A stretch of 64,000 bases of DNA from Pseudomonas sp. AFG_SD02_1510_Pfu_092 (GCF_003331055.1 NZ_PUQD01000010.1:1-64000); one strand, 5' to 3'; shown: positions 26,386 to 36,592, counted from the first letter of the stretch. Made by a program: numbers and translations. Notes: a model not told the origin generated them from the letters alone.

Positions 26386-29300
26386 TCAGGCACCTCCCCG
26401 GCCGGTAGCCTGCAGATAGGACTGGGTGAGCCCGCTGACCAGGCGTTCAACAGCGATGAGCTCCTGTTCCTGCAAGCGGTCGAGCAACGCCTGGCGCTCC
26501 AGCGGCGTCAGCGCAGGCTGCTGAGCCTGCACGCGGAGCGTGCGCTGGACATAGTCGGCGCTGAGCGCATCGAACATTCGCCCATGCTCGCGACGCAGGT
26601 AGCGACGCCAGAATTCCCGCTGGCTCAGGCTATCGGTCAAAGCCTCCAGCGTCTGCGCCTGGGTCACCCGCTGAAATGCGTCGTCAAGCTGCGCCTGCGT
26701 CAGCTCGGCGGCGTCAGGGTAGCGCATGGCATACGGCTGGGCTGGCAACTGCAAGCGCTCGCGCAGACGTACTCGATAGCCCAGGATCAGCGCCAACTGG
26801 TCGAAATGTTCTCCGGCGATCTGGCGCTGGCGGCAGTCCTGGTAGGCGACTCGCTCCAGCTGCTCCAGGCGAAACAACTGCCGGCCCAGTTGCAGCAACG
26901 CGCTGCGGTTATCCAGGCCGGCCTGCCCGGCCTCGGCCTGAGCCTGCAGCAGCAGCACTTGCAGCGCACTGAAGCGGCTGGCTACCGCATCCGAACATGG
27001 CAATGGCAGGCCAGCACGTTCGAACAATCGTCGGCATAGCACCGGGTCTTCGTCCAGCGCCACCAGCAGGCTCCACACGCCCTCCGCCAGCGCCGTGCGC
27101 CCCTCGCCCGCCTGTTGGTAGTCGGCCGTCTGTGCCAGCCGCGCCAGCAGGCGGAACAGCCCGCCACTGTCCGGCAGCACCAGCAAGCGCTGCCACAACG
27201 CCTCGCGCGCTGGCCGCTGCGCAGCTTCCACATGCCCGACCCAGAGCGCCTGCGCAGCAGGCAAATCGACCGGCGTCGATGCTTCCGGCAAGTGGCCATG
27301 TTCGTCGATCACATCGAGGGCGTACAAACCCTGTACCTGCAGGGCCGAAAGCGGATTGCGCTCGACCAGGATGGCGCGGCGAAACGCGTAGGGCATCTGC
27401 AGGATGTCGTACGGCACCGTGCGCAGCTGGTTGTCGCGCAGATCGGCGCGCTCCAGCAGGCCACACAACTCCAGGCGCTGGGGCCAGGCACCGAGCCGGC
27501 AATGGCGCAGGTTCAGGCTGACCAGTCGGGACAGGTGGTGAAACCTCAGATCGAGCGACTCCACCCGGTTATAGCTGAGGTCCAGATGGGTGAGGTCGGG
27601 TAGCGCTTGCAGTATCCCTACCGCCTGGGCATCGAGACGGATCTGGTTATGCCCCAGGCGCAGCACGCGAAGCGTCGGCAGATAGGCAATACCCGATGGC
27701 AAGCGCAGCAACTGGTTGTTGCCCAGGTTCAGCTCGGTCAGGCCGCTGAACGGGCGCAGAAAATCGACCGGCATGTCACTGATCAGCGAGTCGTTCACGC
27801 TCAACACGGTCACCCGGTGAAAATCGATCTGCGGCGGCAATGCCGGCAGCGTGCGCAGCTGGCTGCCACGCAGCGACAAGCGCTGCCCCGGCGCTCGCCC
27901 TTCGCCCGCCTGGACACTTTCGCCTTGCAGCCGCCAGGCGCGCAGGATGCTGTCTGCCGTTGCCCTGCGCGCGCTTTGCCGGCTTTCCTGCAACTCGCTA
28001 CCGACCCAGCGATTCAGATGCTGCGTCAGTTGCTCATGGTCATCTTCCAGCTCGACCAGGCGCTCGAGCAGCGGTCGCGTACCTCGCTGCAAACGCCGTT
28101 CTTCCTCTGCCAGCGCTTGATCATCCAGGCCTGGATACAGCGCACGCAGGCGCTCACGTACGGTTACCTGCAGGCTGCTGGCCGCCGTGGACGGGCGGCC
28201 ACTCAACAGGTACCCCACCCGTCCGTCATCCAGACAATGCCCGAGGTTGAGCCAGGCGCCCGACTCCGGCCAGCGCAGCAGGCGGGCAACACCCCGATGC
28301 GAAGCCGGTAGATGCATCAACAGCTGTTCACGCAACTGCTCCATCGCGGCACCATCTACCAGCTGAAGCGCGGCCTTTTGCGCTGGGGTAAGCGCTGCGA
28401 CGATAGCCTCGAAGATGCAGCCCGGGTCGCCCAGCGCAACCACTTGTTCCTCTCCCAGGCCGTTGTAGATCCGGAAGCGGCCATCGTCGCGGACCAGTAT
28501 CCGCGCCTGCGCGCCTTGCCCGCCGGCACCGGCCTGGTGAATCAGGCGCCCATCCACCGCGCCCTCGTGCAGGGCAATGCTGAGCCCTTCAAGCTCCAGG
28601 CTGTCCAGCAGCGCCAGCACCAAAGCGCCGGTTTCATCGTTGTAGGCTGCACTCAGGTAGAGCCCGGCCAGCGCCCGGTTCAAACGTGCCAGGCGCAACG
28701 CCGAGCGGGCCTGTTCCGCGCACGACAACAGCAGGCGTTGCTCGACCCTTGCCGCTTCGTGCGCGTGCTCGTCCGCCTGGCTGACCACCTCGTCCACGTA
28801 AGCCCAAGGCAGGCCAGGAAACGCCTGCCGGACCAGACCGGCCAGTGGCCCGGTGCTGACCGGTTGCTGTGTCAGGTGGGCGAACAAGCGCGGCCGCAAC
28901 GCGGTTGCCTGCCCCTGCACCCGCTCCAGCCCCTTGCCCACCTCTGGCTGCAGCTCGCACCAGGCCAGCAGTTCACTGTCTGCCGGCATCAGGGCCTGCA
29001 GATCAAGGCGCTCGAAGAACGTGTCGATACGCGCCTGCGCTTCGAACGCTTGCAGCGTTTGCCGAAGGTTCACCGGCGCCGTCCGGTTCTCGACCAGAAC
29101 GCCACGCAGTTCGTCCAGGTCGACCCCCGCCACCTGCAGTACTTGCCAGGCCCGTTGTGGGTTCAGGGGCGGGTGTTGCGGCCACAACGCATCGAGCATG
29201 CGTGCCGGCGCCTGCCAGGTCAGCGGCTGCTCGCGCATCAGGCGCCAGCCACGCTCACCGTTGTGCAGCACGACCGGGCCATAACCGCCGCTTCCCGCTG

Positions 29301-30831
29301 CTCCGCGCAAGCGGTAAGGGCCATCGGCGAGCGGCCGATGCACCTCCAGGTAATGCCCGTCGATACGCGCCCAGCGGCGGCCGCCAACCCCGAAGAGCCC
29401 GTCGCTGCGCAAGGCAATGGTGCCCGGCGTGGACTCATAATCGGCAGGCTCGAAATGCCACAGGCGACTGCGCCCGCCGCCCAGGCTGACGGGCTCCATG
29501 CTTTCGACGAATGCACTGCGAACGAAACTCACAGCTGCCACGGTTGTCGCCGTCGCCGCCAAGGTCTCGGCAACCCCCAGCATGTGTTCCAGTGCTTCGT
29601 GCTGGTGGCCTCTGCTCCAGGCCGCTACCCCTTCGAACACCTCCGAGCAGGTCTGAACCACCCACTGCCCTAGCAGCAAGGCACCGATGGTTGGTATGAA
29701 AAAGCCGGCCAGGTTCACCAGGTCCAGCCCGGCGGCCTGCCAGGCCTCGCGCCTGGCGCGTGCGGCAGCGCTGTCGGCATCGGCGGTGCTCACCAGCAAC
29801 AACCGGGCATCTTGCTTGATCCTTTGCACCTGAAGGCTGGCCAGTTGCGTGAAAACCGCCCCTGTGCCTGCGACACCTTCAAGTTGCAGGTCGGGTTGAG
29901 CGTCCTGCACGCGCTTGGCAAGGGTGTCGGCAAATACTGCACGGTGCTCAAGGCTGATCAGTTGGATGAAATACTGCCGGTAGGCAGCCTTTTGCAGCAG
30001 CTGGGCCATGGCCTCGTTCATCAACATGTCATCGTCGAAATAGCGCAGCGCTTGCTCGGGGTCGCTAGGCAGAAACAGCACGACGCCACGGGCATTGCCC
30101 TGTTCATCGCGCAGCGTTATGAGCAAGCCATCGGCCACTGCCTGGCCCAAGGCTTCCAGCAACCCGGGGTGGCCTTTCAGCCCACCCTGTCGATGCACCT
30201 GGCCGTCCCCCGCCAGCTCGCGCAAGGCTATCTGCACATCGCTGCGGATGTGCCCCTGCAACGCTGCCACTTCGGTTGCAAGCCGCAATCCGGAACGCTT
30301 GTCCTCGGCCAGAATCGCCTGGGCGGCCGGGTGAAAGATGCGTTCCAGTTCATCCTGATAACGCCGGCCGACATCCAGTGCGCGGCAAGCAGCGATCAGG
30401 GTATCCAGCGAGGCATTCAAGGGGCGATCCCGGCCTGGCTGGACCAGCCCTGTGCCGTCGTAGTACGTGGTGTTGCCAGGGAAGTTGCGCATTAGCCGCA
30501 GCAAGCCGTTTTCACGCGACTGGCTGTATTCGTAAGTGAGTTGCAAGGTGCCTGGCTGCCTGCCGAAGCGCGGTTGTACCTGCAGCCATTCGAGCTGGGC
30601 GAATGCCTGCCCGTCAGGTAACGGCTTATCCAGCAGGGTTGTCAGGTGCTTCTCGGCGAACTGCGGCAGCGGCAACAGCGCCTGGGTGAGCCCGCGCAAT
30701 CGGGCCTGGCTGGCGTGGTGAGCGTTGAGGCTGATGCGCAGGGTGCTGATCTGCGCCCTGGAAGCGCGCTTGAGCCAGGCCGGTAGCCTGGCTGCGATGA
30801 AATGATCGGGGCCAGTCAGATAATCAGACAT
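26386..30831 (-). CDS. giant LRR-NEL E3 ubiquitin ligase-like toxin (downstream copy)
   Basis: 1,481 residues, no signal peptide. The first ~990 residues resemble the long N-terminal region (DUF6543, dermonecrotic-toxin-like) of Pseudomonas LRR-NEL proteins. They include a hydrophobic stretch (~371-390, NLAGFFIPTIGALLLGQWVV) and then GHQHEALEHML (~408). Leucine-rich repeats span ~992-1161 (for example LTELNLGNNQLLRLPSGI and LTHLDLSYNRVESLDLRF). The C-terminal ~310 residues are a NEL domain, with the motif CSD at Cys1279 and Asp1281 followed by FSALQVLLLQAQAE. NEL enzymes of Shigella IpaH and Salmonella SspH transfer ubiquitin in eukaryotic hosts through this cysteine. The gene is 102 bp behind a paralogue on the same strand. 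Confidence 0.85.
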   Translation of the reverse strand: MSDYLTGPDHFIAARLPAWLKRASRAQISTLRISLNAHHASQARLRGLTQALLPLPQFAEKHLTTLLDKPLPDGQAFAQLEWLQVQPRFGRQPGTLQLTYEYSQSRENGLLRLMRNFPGNTTYYDGTGLVQPGRDRPLNASLDTLIAACRALDVGRRYQDELERIFHPAAQAILAEDKRSGLRLATEVAALQGHIRSDVQIALRELAGDGQVHRQGGLKGHPGLLEALGQAVADGLLITLRDEQGNARGVVLFLPSDPEQALRYFDDDMLMNEAMAQLLQKAAYRQYFIQLISLEHRAVFADTLAKRVQDAQPDLQLEGVAGTGAVFTQLASLQVQRIKQDARLLLVSTADADSAAARARREAWQAAGLDLVNLAGFFIPTIGALLLGQWVVQTCSEVFEGVAAWSRGHQHEALEHMLGVAETLAATATTVAAVSFVRSAFVESMEPVSLGGGRSRLWHFEPADYESTPGTIALRSDGLFGVGGRRWARIDGHYLEVHRPLADGPYRLRGAAGSGGYGPVVLHNGERGWRLMREQPLTWQAPARMLDALWPQHPPLNPQRAWQVLQVAGVDLDELRGVLVENRTAPVNLRQTLQAFEAQARIDTFFERLDLQALMPADSELLAWCELQPEVGKGLERVQGQATALRPRLFAHLTQQPVSTGPLAGLVRQAFPGLPWAYVDEVVSQADEHAHEAARVEQRLLLSCAEQARSALRLARLNRALAGLYLSAAYNDETGALVLALLDSLELEGLSIALHEGAVDGRLIHQAGAGGQGAQARILVRDDGRFRIYNGLGEEQVVALGDPGCIFEAIVAALTPAQKAALQLVDGAAMEQLREQLLMHLPASHRGVARLLRWPESGAWLNLGHCLDDGRVGYLLSGRPSTAASSLQVTVRERLRALYPGLDDQALAEEERRLQRGTRPLLERLVELEDDHEQLTQHLNRWVGSELQESRQSARRATADSILRAWRLQGESVQAGEGRAPGQRLSLRGSQLRTLPALPPQIDFHRVTVLSVNDSLISDMPVDFLRPFSGLTELNLGNNQLLRLPSGIAYLPTLRVLRLGHNQIRLDAQAVGILQALPDLTHLDLSYNRVESLDLRFHHLSRLVSLNLRHCRLGAWPQRLELCGLLERADLRDNQLRTVPYDILQMPYAFRRAILVERNPLSALQVQGLYALDVIDEHGHLPEASTPVDLPAAQALWVGHVEAAQRPAREALWQRLLVLPDSGGLFRLLARLAQTADYQQAGEGRTALAEGVWSLLVALDEDPVLCRRLFERAGLPLPCSDAVASRFSALQVLLLQAQAEAGQAGLDNRSALLQLGRQLFRLEQLERVAYQDCRQRQIAGEHFDQLALILGYRVRLRERLQLPAQPYAMRYPDAAELTQAQLDDAFQRVTQAQTLEALTDSLSQREFWRRYLRREHGRMFDALSADYVQRTLRVQAQQPALTPLERQALLDRLQEQELIAVERLVSGLTQSYLQATGRGGA

Positions 30832-30933
30832 GGTCGGCTCCTGGGTCGTGGTAGGAGCCGACCATGGTGTGCAAATGCCCGGTCACGACGCAGAGGGAAG
30901 CGTCCCGCCCCGGCCGCCGAGCCAGCGCACTGC

Positions 30934-33900
30934 TTACAACGGCCTGTTCAATTCATCTTCGGTGAGCTGCAGGGCAAGCGCCTCGAAGGCTTGCCCGGTC
31001 GCATCCCTGAGCTGCTCGCAGCGGTGCACGTAAGCACCGCTGCCGAGGGCTTCCTTCTGTTCGTCCAGCGCGTCCAGCTGTTTGTCGAAATCGTCGGAAA
31101 TCCGCCCGAACGCCTCGGGGTACCTGGCGCGCAGGTAAGACAACCAGAAATCCCGCTGGCTGATATAACGGATTCGCTCGTGACTCGCTTCGGCCATCAG
31201 CACCGCGGCGTATACCTGGTCGAGTTGTGCTTGGCCGACACCAGCAACCGGGCGGAATTGCATGGTGCGCGGTTGACCAAGCAAATCCAGGCTACCCGCC
31301 AGGCCGGTGCGGTAGGCCAGGCTGACTTCGACCTCATCCACCCCACGGCCCTCGGCAGCCCGGCCCAGATAGTCGGCGCGCGCCAGGCGCTCCACCTGGT
31401 CGAGGCGGAACAAGCGCTGGGCCAGCAGCAATCGGGCATTGCGCGTGGCAAGCGGGTCCCCGCCAAGCGTCACCTGCTGCACCCGCATATACACCTCCAG
31501 TTGGCTGAAACAGTGCGCTACGCTGTCGACACAGGTACGCGGGTCGGCTGCCCGTTCGAACAGTTCTGTACGTACCTGGACACTGTCGCTGGCCGCTTCG
31601 ATCATCGCCCACACCCTGCGCGACAGGTCCGTACGCGCCAGGCGAAAGTCCGAGCTAGCGGTCAGCTCCGCCAGCAGCAGAAAAAACTGCCGGTGGCCAG
31701 GTTCCAGCGCCAACGTGTCCCATTGTTCAGCCCTCAGCGCCTGGCCCGGATCGTCCACTGCTCCGAGCCAGGCGGCCCTGGCATGCAGGATCGCTTGCGC
31801 CTCGACCTGGAGGGGATCGCTCGCCGGGCCATCGAGCCGAACCGCTGCCGGTGCGTACAGGCGCTCGAGGTCGCTCACCGACAACGGGTTATTGTGCAGT
31901 TGCACCACCTGCCGCAGGGCCCTCGGTGCGTCGAGCAGTGCCTCGGGCAAACTGGAAATCTGGTTGTCGCGCAGGTCTGCGTGTTCGAGCAAACCACACC
32001 ATTCAAGGCCCTCCGGCACCGCTCGCAGGCCCGTTCGGCGCAGATGGAGCTCACGCAAACGCGACAGCTGAGTGAAACGCAACCTGATCGAACCCAAGGC
32101 GTTGTCGCTCAGGTCCAGGGTACGCAGGTGGACCTGATTGGTCAGCGCCTCCACCTGTGACCCTGTCATGCGAATGCGGTTGCGGGCCAGACGCAGATGA
32201 CGCAGCCTGGCCAACCAGGCCAGGTGATCCGGAATTGCGCTCAAGGCATTGTTGCTCAGGTCCAGGCGACGCAGTTCGGGAAAGCCCGTCAGGAACCCGG
32301 CCGGAAGCGCCTCCAGGCGCAACCCGGTGAGTACCATGTCGGTAATGTGGCGAAAATCCGTACCGACCGGCAGGTCGGGCAGCCCACCTGCAGGTATGCC
32401 GACGATACTGAGGCGCATGCCGCCCGGGTCGCCATTGCTGTAGATCAGTTGCTCACCTTCCAGGCGCCACGCCCGGCGAAACGCGTCTGCCACTGCTCGC
32501 CGGTGCCCACGGTCAGGTCCGGCCACGGCGTCTGTCCAGCGCCCCAGGCTTTCATCAAGCCGGCGATACTCCTGTTCCTGGCGCAACAAAATGGAAAATG
32601 CCGGTTCCGAATGGCTCAGCAACAGTTGCAGGTAGCGTTCGACACCTGCGTCATCGAACGACGGGTACAGGCCGCGAATGCGGTTACGCAACGTCTGCCC
32701 ATGCCGACCTGCCGAAGCGCCGCGGCCACTGAGCAGATAACCCACCCGCCCGTCAGGCAAGCGATGCAGGGGCGCAGGCACGGGCCTCGCCTCGCGCCAG
32801 CCAAGCAGCCGTATCAGTTGCAGACGATCTAGCGGCAGCCAACCCTGCATGGACAAGCGAATGTGGCCCGCGACGTCTTCGCCGGCCCATCCTTGACGTT
32901 GCATGAATGCAGGGGGCAGACAGGCACTCAGCACCTCGAACAAACCCTGTGGTTGTGCCACCTCGATGTCACTGCCGCGGCCCCGGTCGTCGAAGAGCTC
33001 GAACCCTCCGTTGCGCCAGACCAGCACCGTGACCTGCCCCGCGCCGCCTTGCTCGGGAAACAGCCGCTCCAACACTGGGCCGGTACTGGAGCGCTCGCGC
33101 AATACCAGGTTTACCCCGCCAGGCGCCAGGCCGCGACGACGCAGCAGGGAAAACGCCAGGGTGACGGCATCGGCATGGTAGCTGCTACGCAGATAGAACG
33201 CTTCGCGCGCACGGGTCAAACGGGCTTGTTGCAGCATTGCCCGTGCCTGTTCAGCCAGCGCCAGTGGCACGCGGGCTTCGCTCAGCATACGTTGGCGCAC
33301 GGCAGCGCTGGCATCCTTCAGCAACGCCAGCGCGTAAGCGTCCGGCAGCCCGGCAAAACTGCGCTGCAGAACGGCCAGCAGCGGGTCTTCGGGCAGGTAA
33401 GCACTGGCAAAATGCTCCAGCATCGGGGTGCGCAGCTCATCGGCCCACGCCTGGATCGAGGCGAACTGTTCTTCCAGGTTCTGCCCTTGCAGGCCGAGCC
33501 TGTCGACACACCACTGCATGGCTTCGGTATCGACAGCCTGCCCCCCCAGCTGCGCGAAGAACAGGTCGATTCTCGCATCGACGGCAAAACGCTCCAGTGT
33601 GTCGCGCAGCCTGACCGGCATGGGCCGCCCTTCTACCAACAAGCCACGCAAATGGGCCTCGTCGACGTCCGCTACGTTCAGTATTTGCTCGATCCGTTCC
33701 GGGGCAAGCTCGGCCGCGCCAGGCCACAGACATTTCAGCAGCATGTCCGCACCGTGCCATTCCAGCGGCCGCTCGTAACTCAACCGCCAGGCCCGCTCGC
33801 CGTTATTTTCCAGTACCGGGCCGAACACCGTTGGGCCGTCACGATGCAGCAATCGCCAAGTGCCCGTCGGCGCCCGTCTTACCCGGTAAAGCACCCCCTC

Positions 33901-35436
33901 GCGGCGCCAGTAACAGGTCTGGCCATCACTGAGTAGCCCATTATCGAGTTCGGTCAGTACGGGCGCGCGCGTGGTAAGCGCATACGGCTGCAGGTCGTAT
34001 TGCCACAACCGTTCCCCGCCCGCCTCGGTCGTTACCGGCTGCAGCTGTTCGACAAAAGCACTACGCAAGGTATGCACACCTGCCCCGATCACGGCGCCAG
34101 CGGCCACTGTCGAGGCGACCTGCAACAGGTGCTCCAGGGCTTCATGCTGGTGCCCCTGAGCCCAATCGCCAACCCCTTCGAATACATCATCAAGCACCTG
34201 CCGGGTCAGATCGGCCAACAGCAATACGCCAATGGCCGGCACGAATGTGCCCACCAGGTTCAGCAACACCAGCCCTGCGGCCTCCAGGCTGCGTAACCGC
34301 TCGGCGGCCGCCCCGGCGTCCGCCTGAGCCGTCGGCACAGCCAGAAACGCCGCATCGGCCTTGATCCGTTGCACATGCCCAGCAGCCAGTCGGGTGAACA
34401 CTTCACTCGTTCCGGCAACCCGGCCGGGCTCAAGATCCGGCGCGTCATCCAGCAGGCGTTTGCCCAACAGCAGTTGATAAGCCGAGCGGTGTTCGAGGGC
34501 GATACGCCCGGTGATCGCCTGGCGAAAGCCGGCACCTTGCATAGCCGTAACCAGCGCACGATTCGCCGATGACCAATCGTCAAAACGGCGAAACGCTTGC
34601 TCGCGATCATCCGGCAGGTAGAGCAACACCGCCTGCAAACGCTCCGGGTTGAATACCAGACCGCCGATCCCGCTCACGGTACCGATCAGTTCGAAAGCCA
34701 GAGGCCCGTCCAGCTGTTGCCCCAGCAACTGCAAAGGGCCGGCAGCCAGGCGCAACGTCGAAGGCAGTTCCGGGGTCTGGCCCTGGCCGAGCTGGCGCAG
34801 CATACGCAGGTCGCTGCCCGCCAACTGCCCCTTCATGGCCGCGATCTCGACGGCCAGGGCCAGTTCCAGCCGTCTGTCCTCGGCCAGCTCGTGGCTGAAG
34901 CGGGCGGTGAGTATCTGGTCCAGGTGCTGCTGATAAGCCAGCCCGACGTCGGCACTGCGGCACATGCTGACGACATCATCGATGCGCTGCGTAAGAATCT
35001 GCTCGGGCCCACCGAGCACCGCGGGTTCGCAAGTGACAGCGGTGGCGGGAAAGAACGACTCGCCGGCTTTGAAGTTCTGCAAGAGCTTCTGCAGCAGCGG
35101 CACCGTGACGAAGTAGGCCTCGAATTCTGTCAGCGAGCCCTGTACCACTGTCAATCGCCGCCGCTCCTCTCGCCAGCGCGCTTTGGACAGCTCGATATCC
35201 AGTTGCAACCGCGCTTTCAGCGCCGTTTCGAAGTGCCGAGTGGCGAACTGCTGCAGTGGCAGCAGTTTCTGCAACGTCGCCGCCATGCGCTTCTGGCTTT
35301 GCAGGTGCGCCGCCACGCGGGTGCGCAAGGTTGCGAGTTGAGCAGGGCCGGCATCTTTCAGCCAGGCAGGCAGGTGTTCGACAATGAAATCGTTGGCCGG
35401 GGATTGCAGCTTGGGATGCAGCGTGGATTCGGGCAT
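30934..35436 (-). CDS. giant LRR-NEL E3 ubiquitin ligase-like toxin (upstream copy)
   Basis: 1,500 residues, a diverged paralogue of the downstream gene with the same order: long N-terminal toxin-like region starting FIVEHLPAWLKDAGPAQLATLR; hydrophobic segment NLVGTFVPAIGVLLLADL (~390); GHQHEALEHLL (~425); LRRs ~1019-1185 (LRRLDLSNNALSAIPDHL, LRTLDLSDNALGSIRLRF); NEL domain with RTCVDSVAHCF, CxD at Cys1302/Asp1304. No signal peptide. The start MPESTLHP is chosen because it matches the beginning of its paralogue; the ribosome site is weak. No type III secretion genes are in the window, so delivery is open. It lies 76 bp after an AraC-type gene on the same strand. Confidence 0.85.
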   Translation of the reverse strand: MPESTLHPKLQSPANDFIVEHLPAWLKDAGPAQLATLRTRVAAHLQSQKRMAATLQKLLPLQQFATRHFETALKARLQLDIELSKARWREERRRLTVVQGSLTEFEAYFVTVPLLQKLLQNFKAGESFFPATAVTCEPAVLGGPEQILTQRIDDVVSMCRSADVGLAYQQHLDQILTARFSHELAEDRRLELALAVEIAAMKGQLAGSDLRMLRQLGQGQTPELPSTLRLAAGPLQLLGQQLDGPLAFELIGTVSGIGGLVFNPERLQAVLLYLPDDREQAFRRFDDWSSANRALVTAMQGAGFRQAITGRIALEHRSAYQLLLGKRLLDDAPDLEPGRVAGTSEVFTRLAAGHVQRIKADAAFLAVPTAQADAGAAAERLRSLEAAGLVLLNLVGTFVPAIGVLLLADLTRQVLDDVFEGVGDWAQGHQHEALEHLLQVASTVAAGAVIGAGVHTLRSAFVEQLQPVTTEAGGERLWQYDLQPYALTTRAPVLTELDNGLLSDGQTCYWRREGVLYRVRRAPTGTWRLLHRDGPTVFGPVLENNGERAWRLSYERPLEWHGADMLLKCLWPGAAELAPERIEQILNVADVDEAHLRGLLVEGRPMPVRLRDTLERFAVDARIDLFFAQLGGQAVDTEAMQWCVDRLGLQGQNLEEQFASIQAWADELRTPMLEHFASAYLPEDPLLAVLQRSFAGLPDAYALALLKDASAAVRQRMLSEARVPLALAEQARAMLQQARLTRAREAFYLRSSYHADAVTLAFSLLRRRGLAPGGVNLVLRERSSTGPVLERLFPEQGGAGQVTVLVWRNGGFELFDDRGRGSDIEVAQPQGLFEVLSACLPPAFMQRQGWAGEDVAGHIRLSMQGWLPLDRLQLIRLLGWREARPVPAPLHRLPDGRVGYLLSGRGASAGRHGQTLRNRIRGLYPSFDDAGVERYLQLLLSHSEPAFSILLRQEQEYRRLDESLGRWTDAVAGPDRGHRRAVADAFRRAWRLEGEQLIYSNGDPGGMRLSIVGIPAGGLPDLPVGTDFRHITDMVLTGLRLEALPAGFLTGFPELRRLDLSNNALSAIPDHLAWLARLRHLRLARNRIRMTGSQVEALTNQVHLRTLDLSDNALGSIRLRFTQLSRLRELHLRRTGLRAVPEGLEWCGLLEHADLRDNQISSLPEALLDAPRALRQVVQLHNNPLSVSDLERLYAPAAVRLDGPASDPLQVEAQAILHARAAWLGAVDDPGQALRAEQWDTLALEPGHRQFFLLLAELTASSDFRLARTDLSRRVWAMIEAASDSVQVRTELFERAADPRTCVDSVAHCFSQLEVYMRVQQVTLGGDPLATRNARLLLAQRLFRLDQVERLARADYLGRAAEGRGVDEVEVSLAYRTGLAGSLDLLGQPRTMQFRPVAGVGQAQLDQVYAAVLMAEASHERIRYISQRDFWLSYLRARYPEAFGRISDDFDKQLDALDEQKEALGSGAYVHRCEQLRDATGQAFEALALQLTEDELNRPL

Positions 35437-35512
35437 GGTCGTATTCCGTTGAAAGTACGGCCGCCACCCTGCGCCTGTGCGGCGCTGCCCGACAGCAGGA
35501 AGTACCCGCCTC

Positions 35513-36535
35513 TCAACCGTGCGTGTCGCGCGTCTGGGCCAACGCCCGGTAATGGCCTGGGTTGCAACCGAACCACTTGCGAAATGCCTTGTAGAACGAG
35601 CTGCTGTCGGCAAACCCCAACCGCTCGGCAATCTCGGCCATGGGCTGCTCCGCCCGGCTGAGCCAGGCGATGGCCAGTTCGCGCCGCACGCTGTCTTTCA
35701 ACCCTTGGTAGGTCTGCCCTTCTTCGGACAGGCGCCGGCGCAGCGTCGAGGGCGACAGGCTCAGCTGGCGCGCCAGCGCGTCGGCATCGGGCCAGCGGGC
35801 CGGGGCCAGTTGCAGCAGGTCGGCGCGGATGCGCCGGCCCAGGCTGGCCGGGTCGCGGTATTTGACCAGGATGTTGCCGGGCGCCTCGGCGAGAAAACGC
35901 TGCAGGTCATCCGCCGTGCGCCGCAGCGGCAGCTCGAGGCAGTCGGCGGCGATGATCATGCGCGTGCGCGGGCGCTCGAAGTGCAGGCTTTCCGAGAACA
36001 TTACCCGGTAGTCGTCGCAGAACGGTGGCTCGGCGCAGCGCAGGTCGATGGCCAGGATCGGGATACGCCGCCCGGCCAGCCAGCAAGCCACGCCGTGCAC
36101 GATCATCCAGAAGGTGAAATAGGTGAACGCCCGGCGCGGCGCGTCACGCGGTTCGTTGATGACGATCTCGGCCAGGCCCTGCTGACGCACCAGGCTCGGT
36201 TGCAGGTCTTCGAGCATCAGCGAGAGGAACGCCAGCGCGGTCTCCAGGCCCGCGCCGAGGGTCGGCTGGCCCATGCTGGCGCGGCACATGAAGGCCAGGC
36301 TGCCGCTGCGCAGGCCGCGCGGGTCCATGGCGAAGAACTCGTCGTTGCAGCGCCGCGCCAGCAAGCGCCAGAGCCGGGCATAGGATTCGGCGCTGACCCT
36401 GGCCGCCGGCAGGTGCAATTGCTCGACAGCGATGCCGGCCCGGGCCAACAGGCCGGTATCGGGCTGCCCGGCAGGGCAGGTCTGCAACAGCGCCTCGCGC
36501 ACCAGCTGCATGGAAATGGTGTCTTTTTCGCTCAT
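35513..36535 (-). CDS. AraC-family regulator (ArgR/OruR-like arrangement)
   Basis: 340 residues. The N-terminal ~200 form an effector-binding region of the Arabinose_bd (PF12625) type, and the C-terminal ~100 form two HTHs: ADALARQLSLSPSTLRRRLSEEGQTYQGLKDSVRRELA then MAEIAERLGFADSSSFYKAFRKWFG. The ATG at 36,535 has AGGACC upstream. It precedes the two NEL genes and the beta-oxidation operon, all on the minus strand, so it is a candidate activator of either. Confidence 0.9.
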   Translation of the reverse strand: MSEKDTISMQLVREALLQTCPAGQPDTGLLARAGIAVEQLHLPAARVSAESYARLWRLLARRCNDEFFAMDPRGLRSGSLAFMCRASMGQPTLGAGLETALAFLSLMLEDLQPSLVRQQGLAEIVINEPRDAPRRAFTYFTFWMIVHGVACWLAGRRIPILAIDLRCAEPPFCDDYRVMFSESLHFERPRTRMIIAADCLELPLRRTADDLQRFLAEAPGNILVKYRDPASLGRRIRADLLQLAPARWPDADALARQLSLSPSTLRRRLSEEGQTYQGLKDSVRRELAIAWLSRAEQPMAEIAERLGFADSSSFYKAFRKWFGCNPGHYRALAQTRDTHG

Positions 36536-36592
36536 CGACGGTCCTGTCGGCTGAATGCCGGCCATCTTAGGCCGCCTCGTCGAAAACAGCCA

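Noticed and set aside
26386..35436. Type III secretion effector locus with chaperone or hrp box
   Set aside because: I found no small acidic chaperone gene, hrp-box-like promoter or secretion gene near the NEL pair; delivery is left open.
35437..35631. Longer N-terminus for the upstream NEL protein
   Set aside because: The extension overlaps the AraC gene, is unlike the start of its paralogue, and the MPEST start aligns with the paralogue start.
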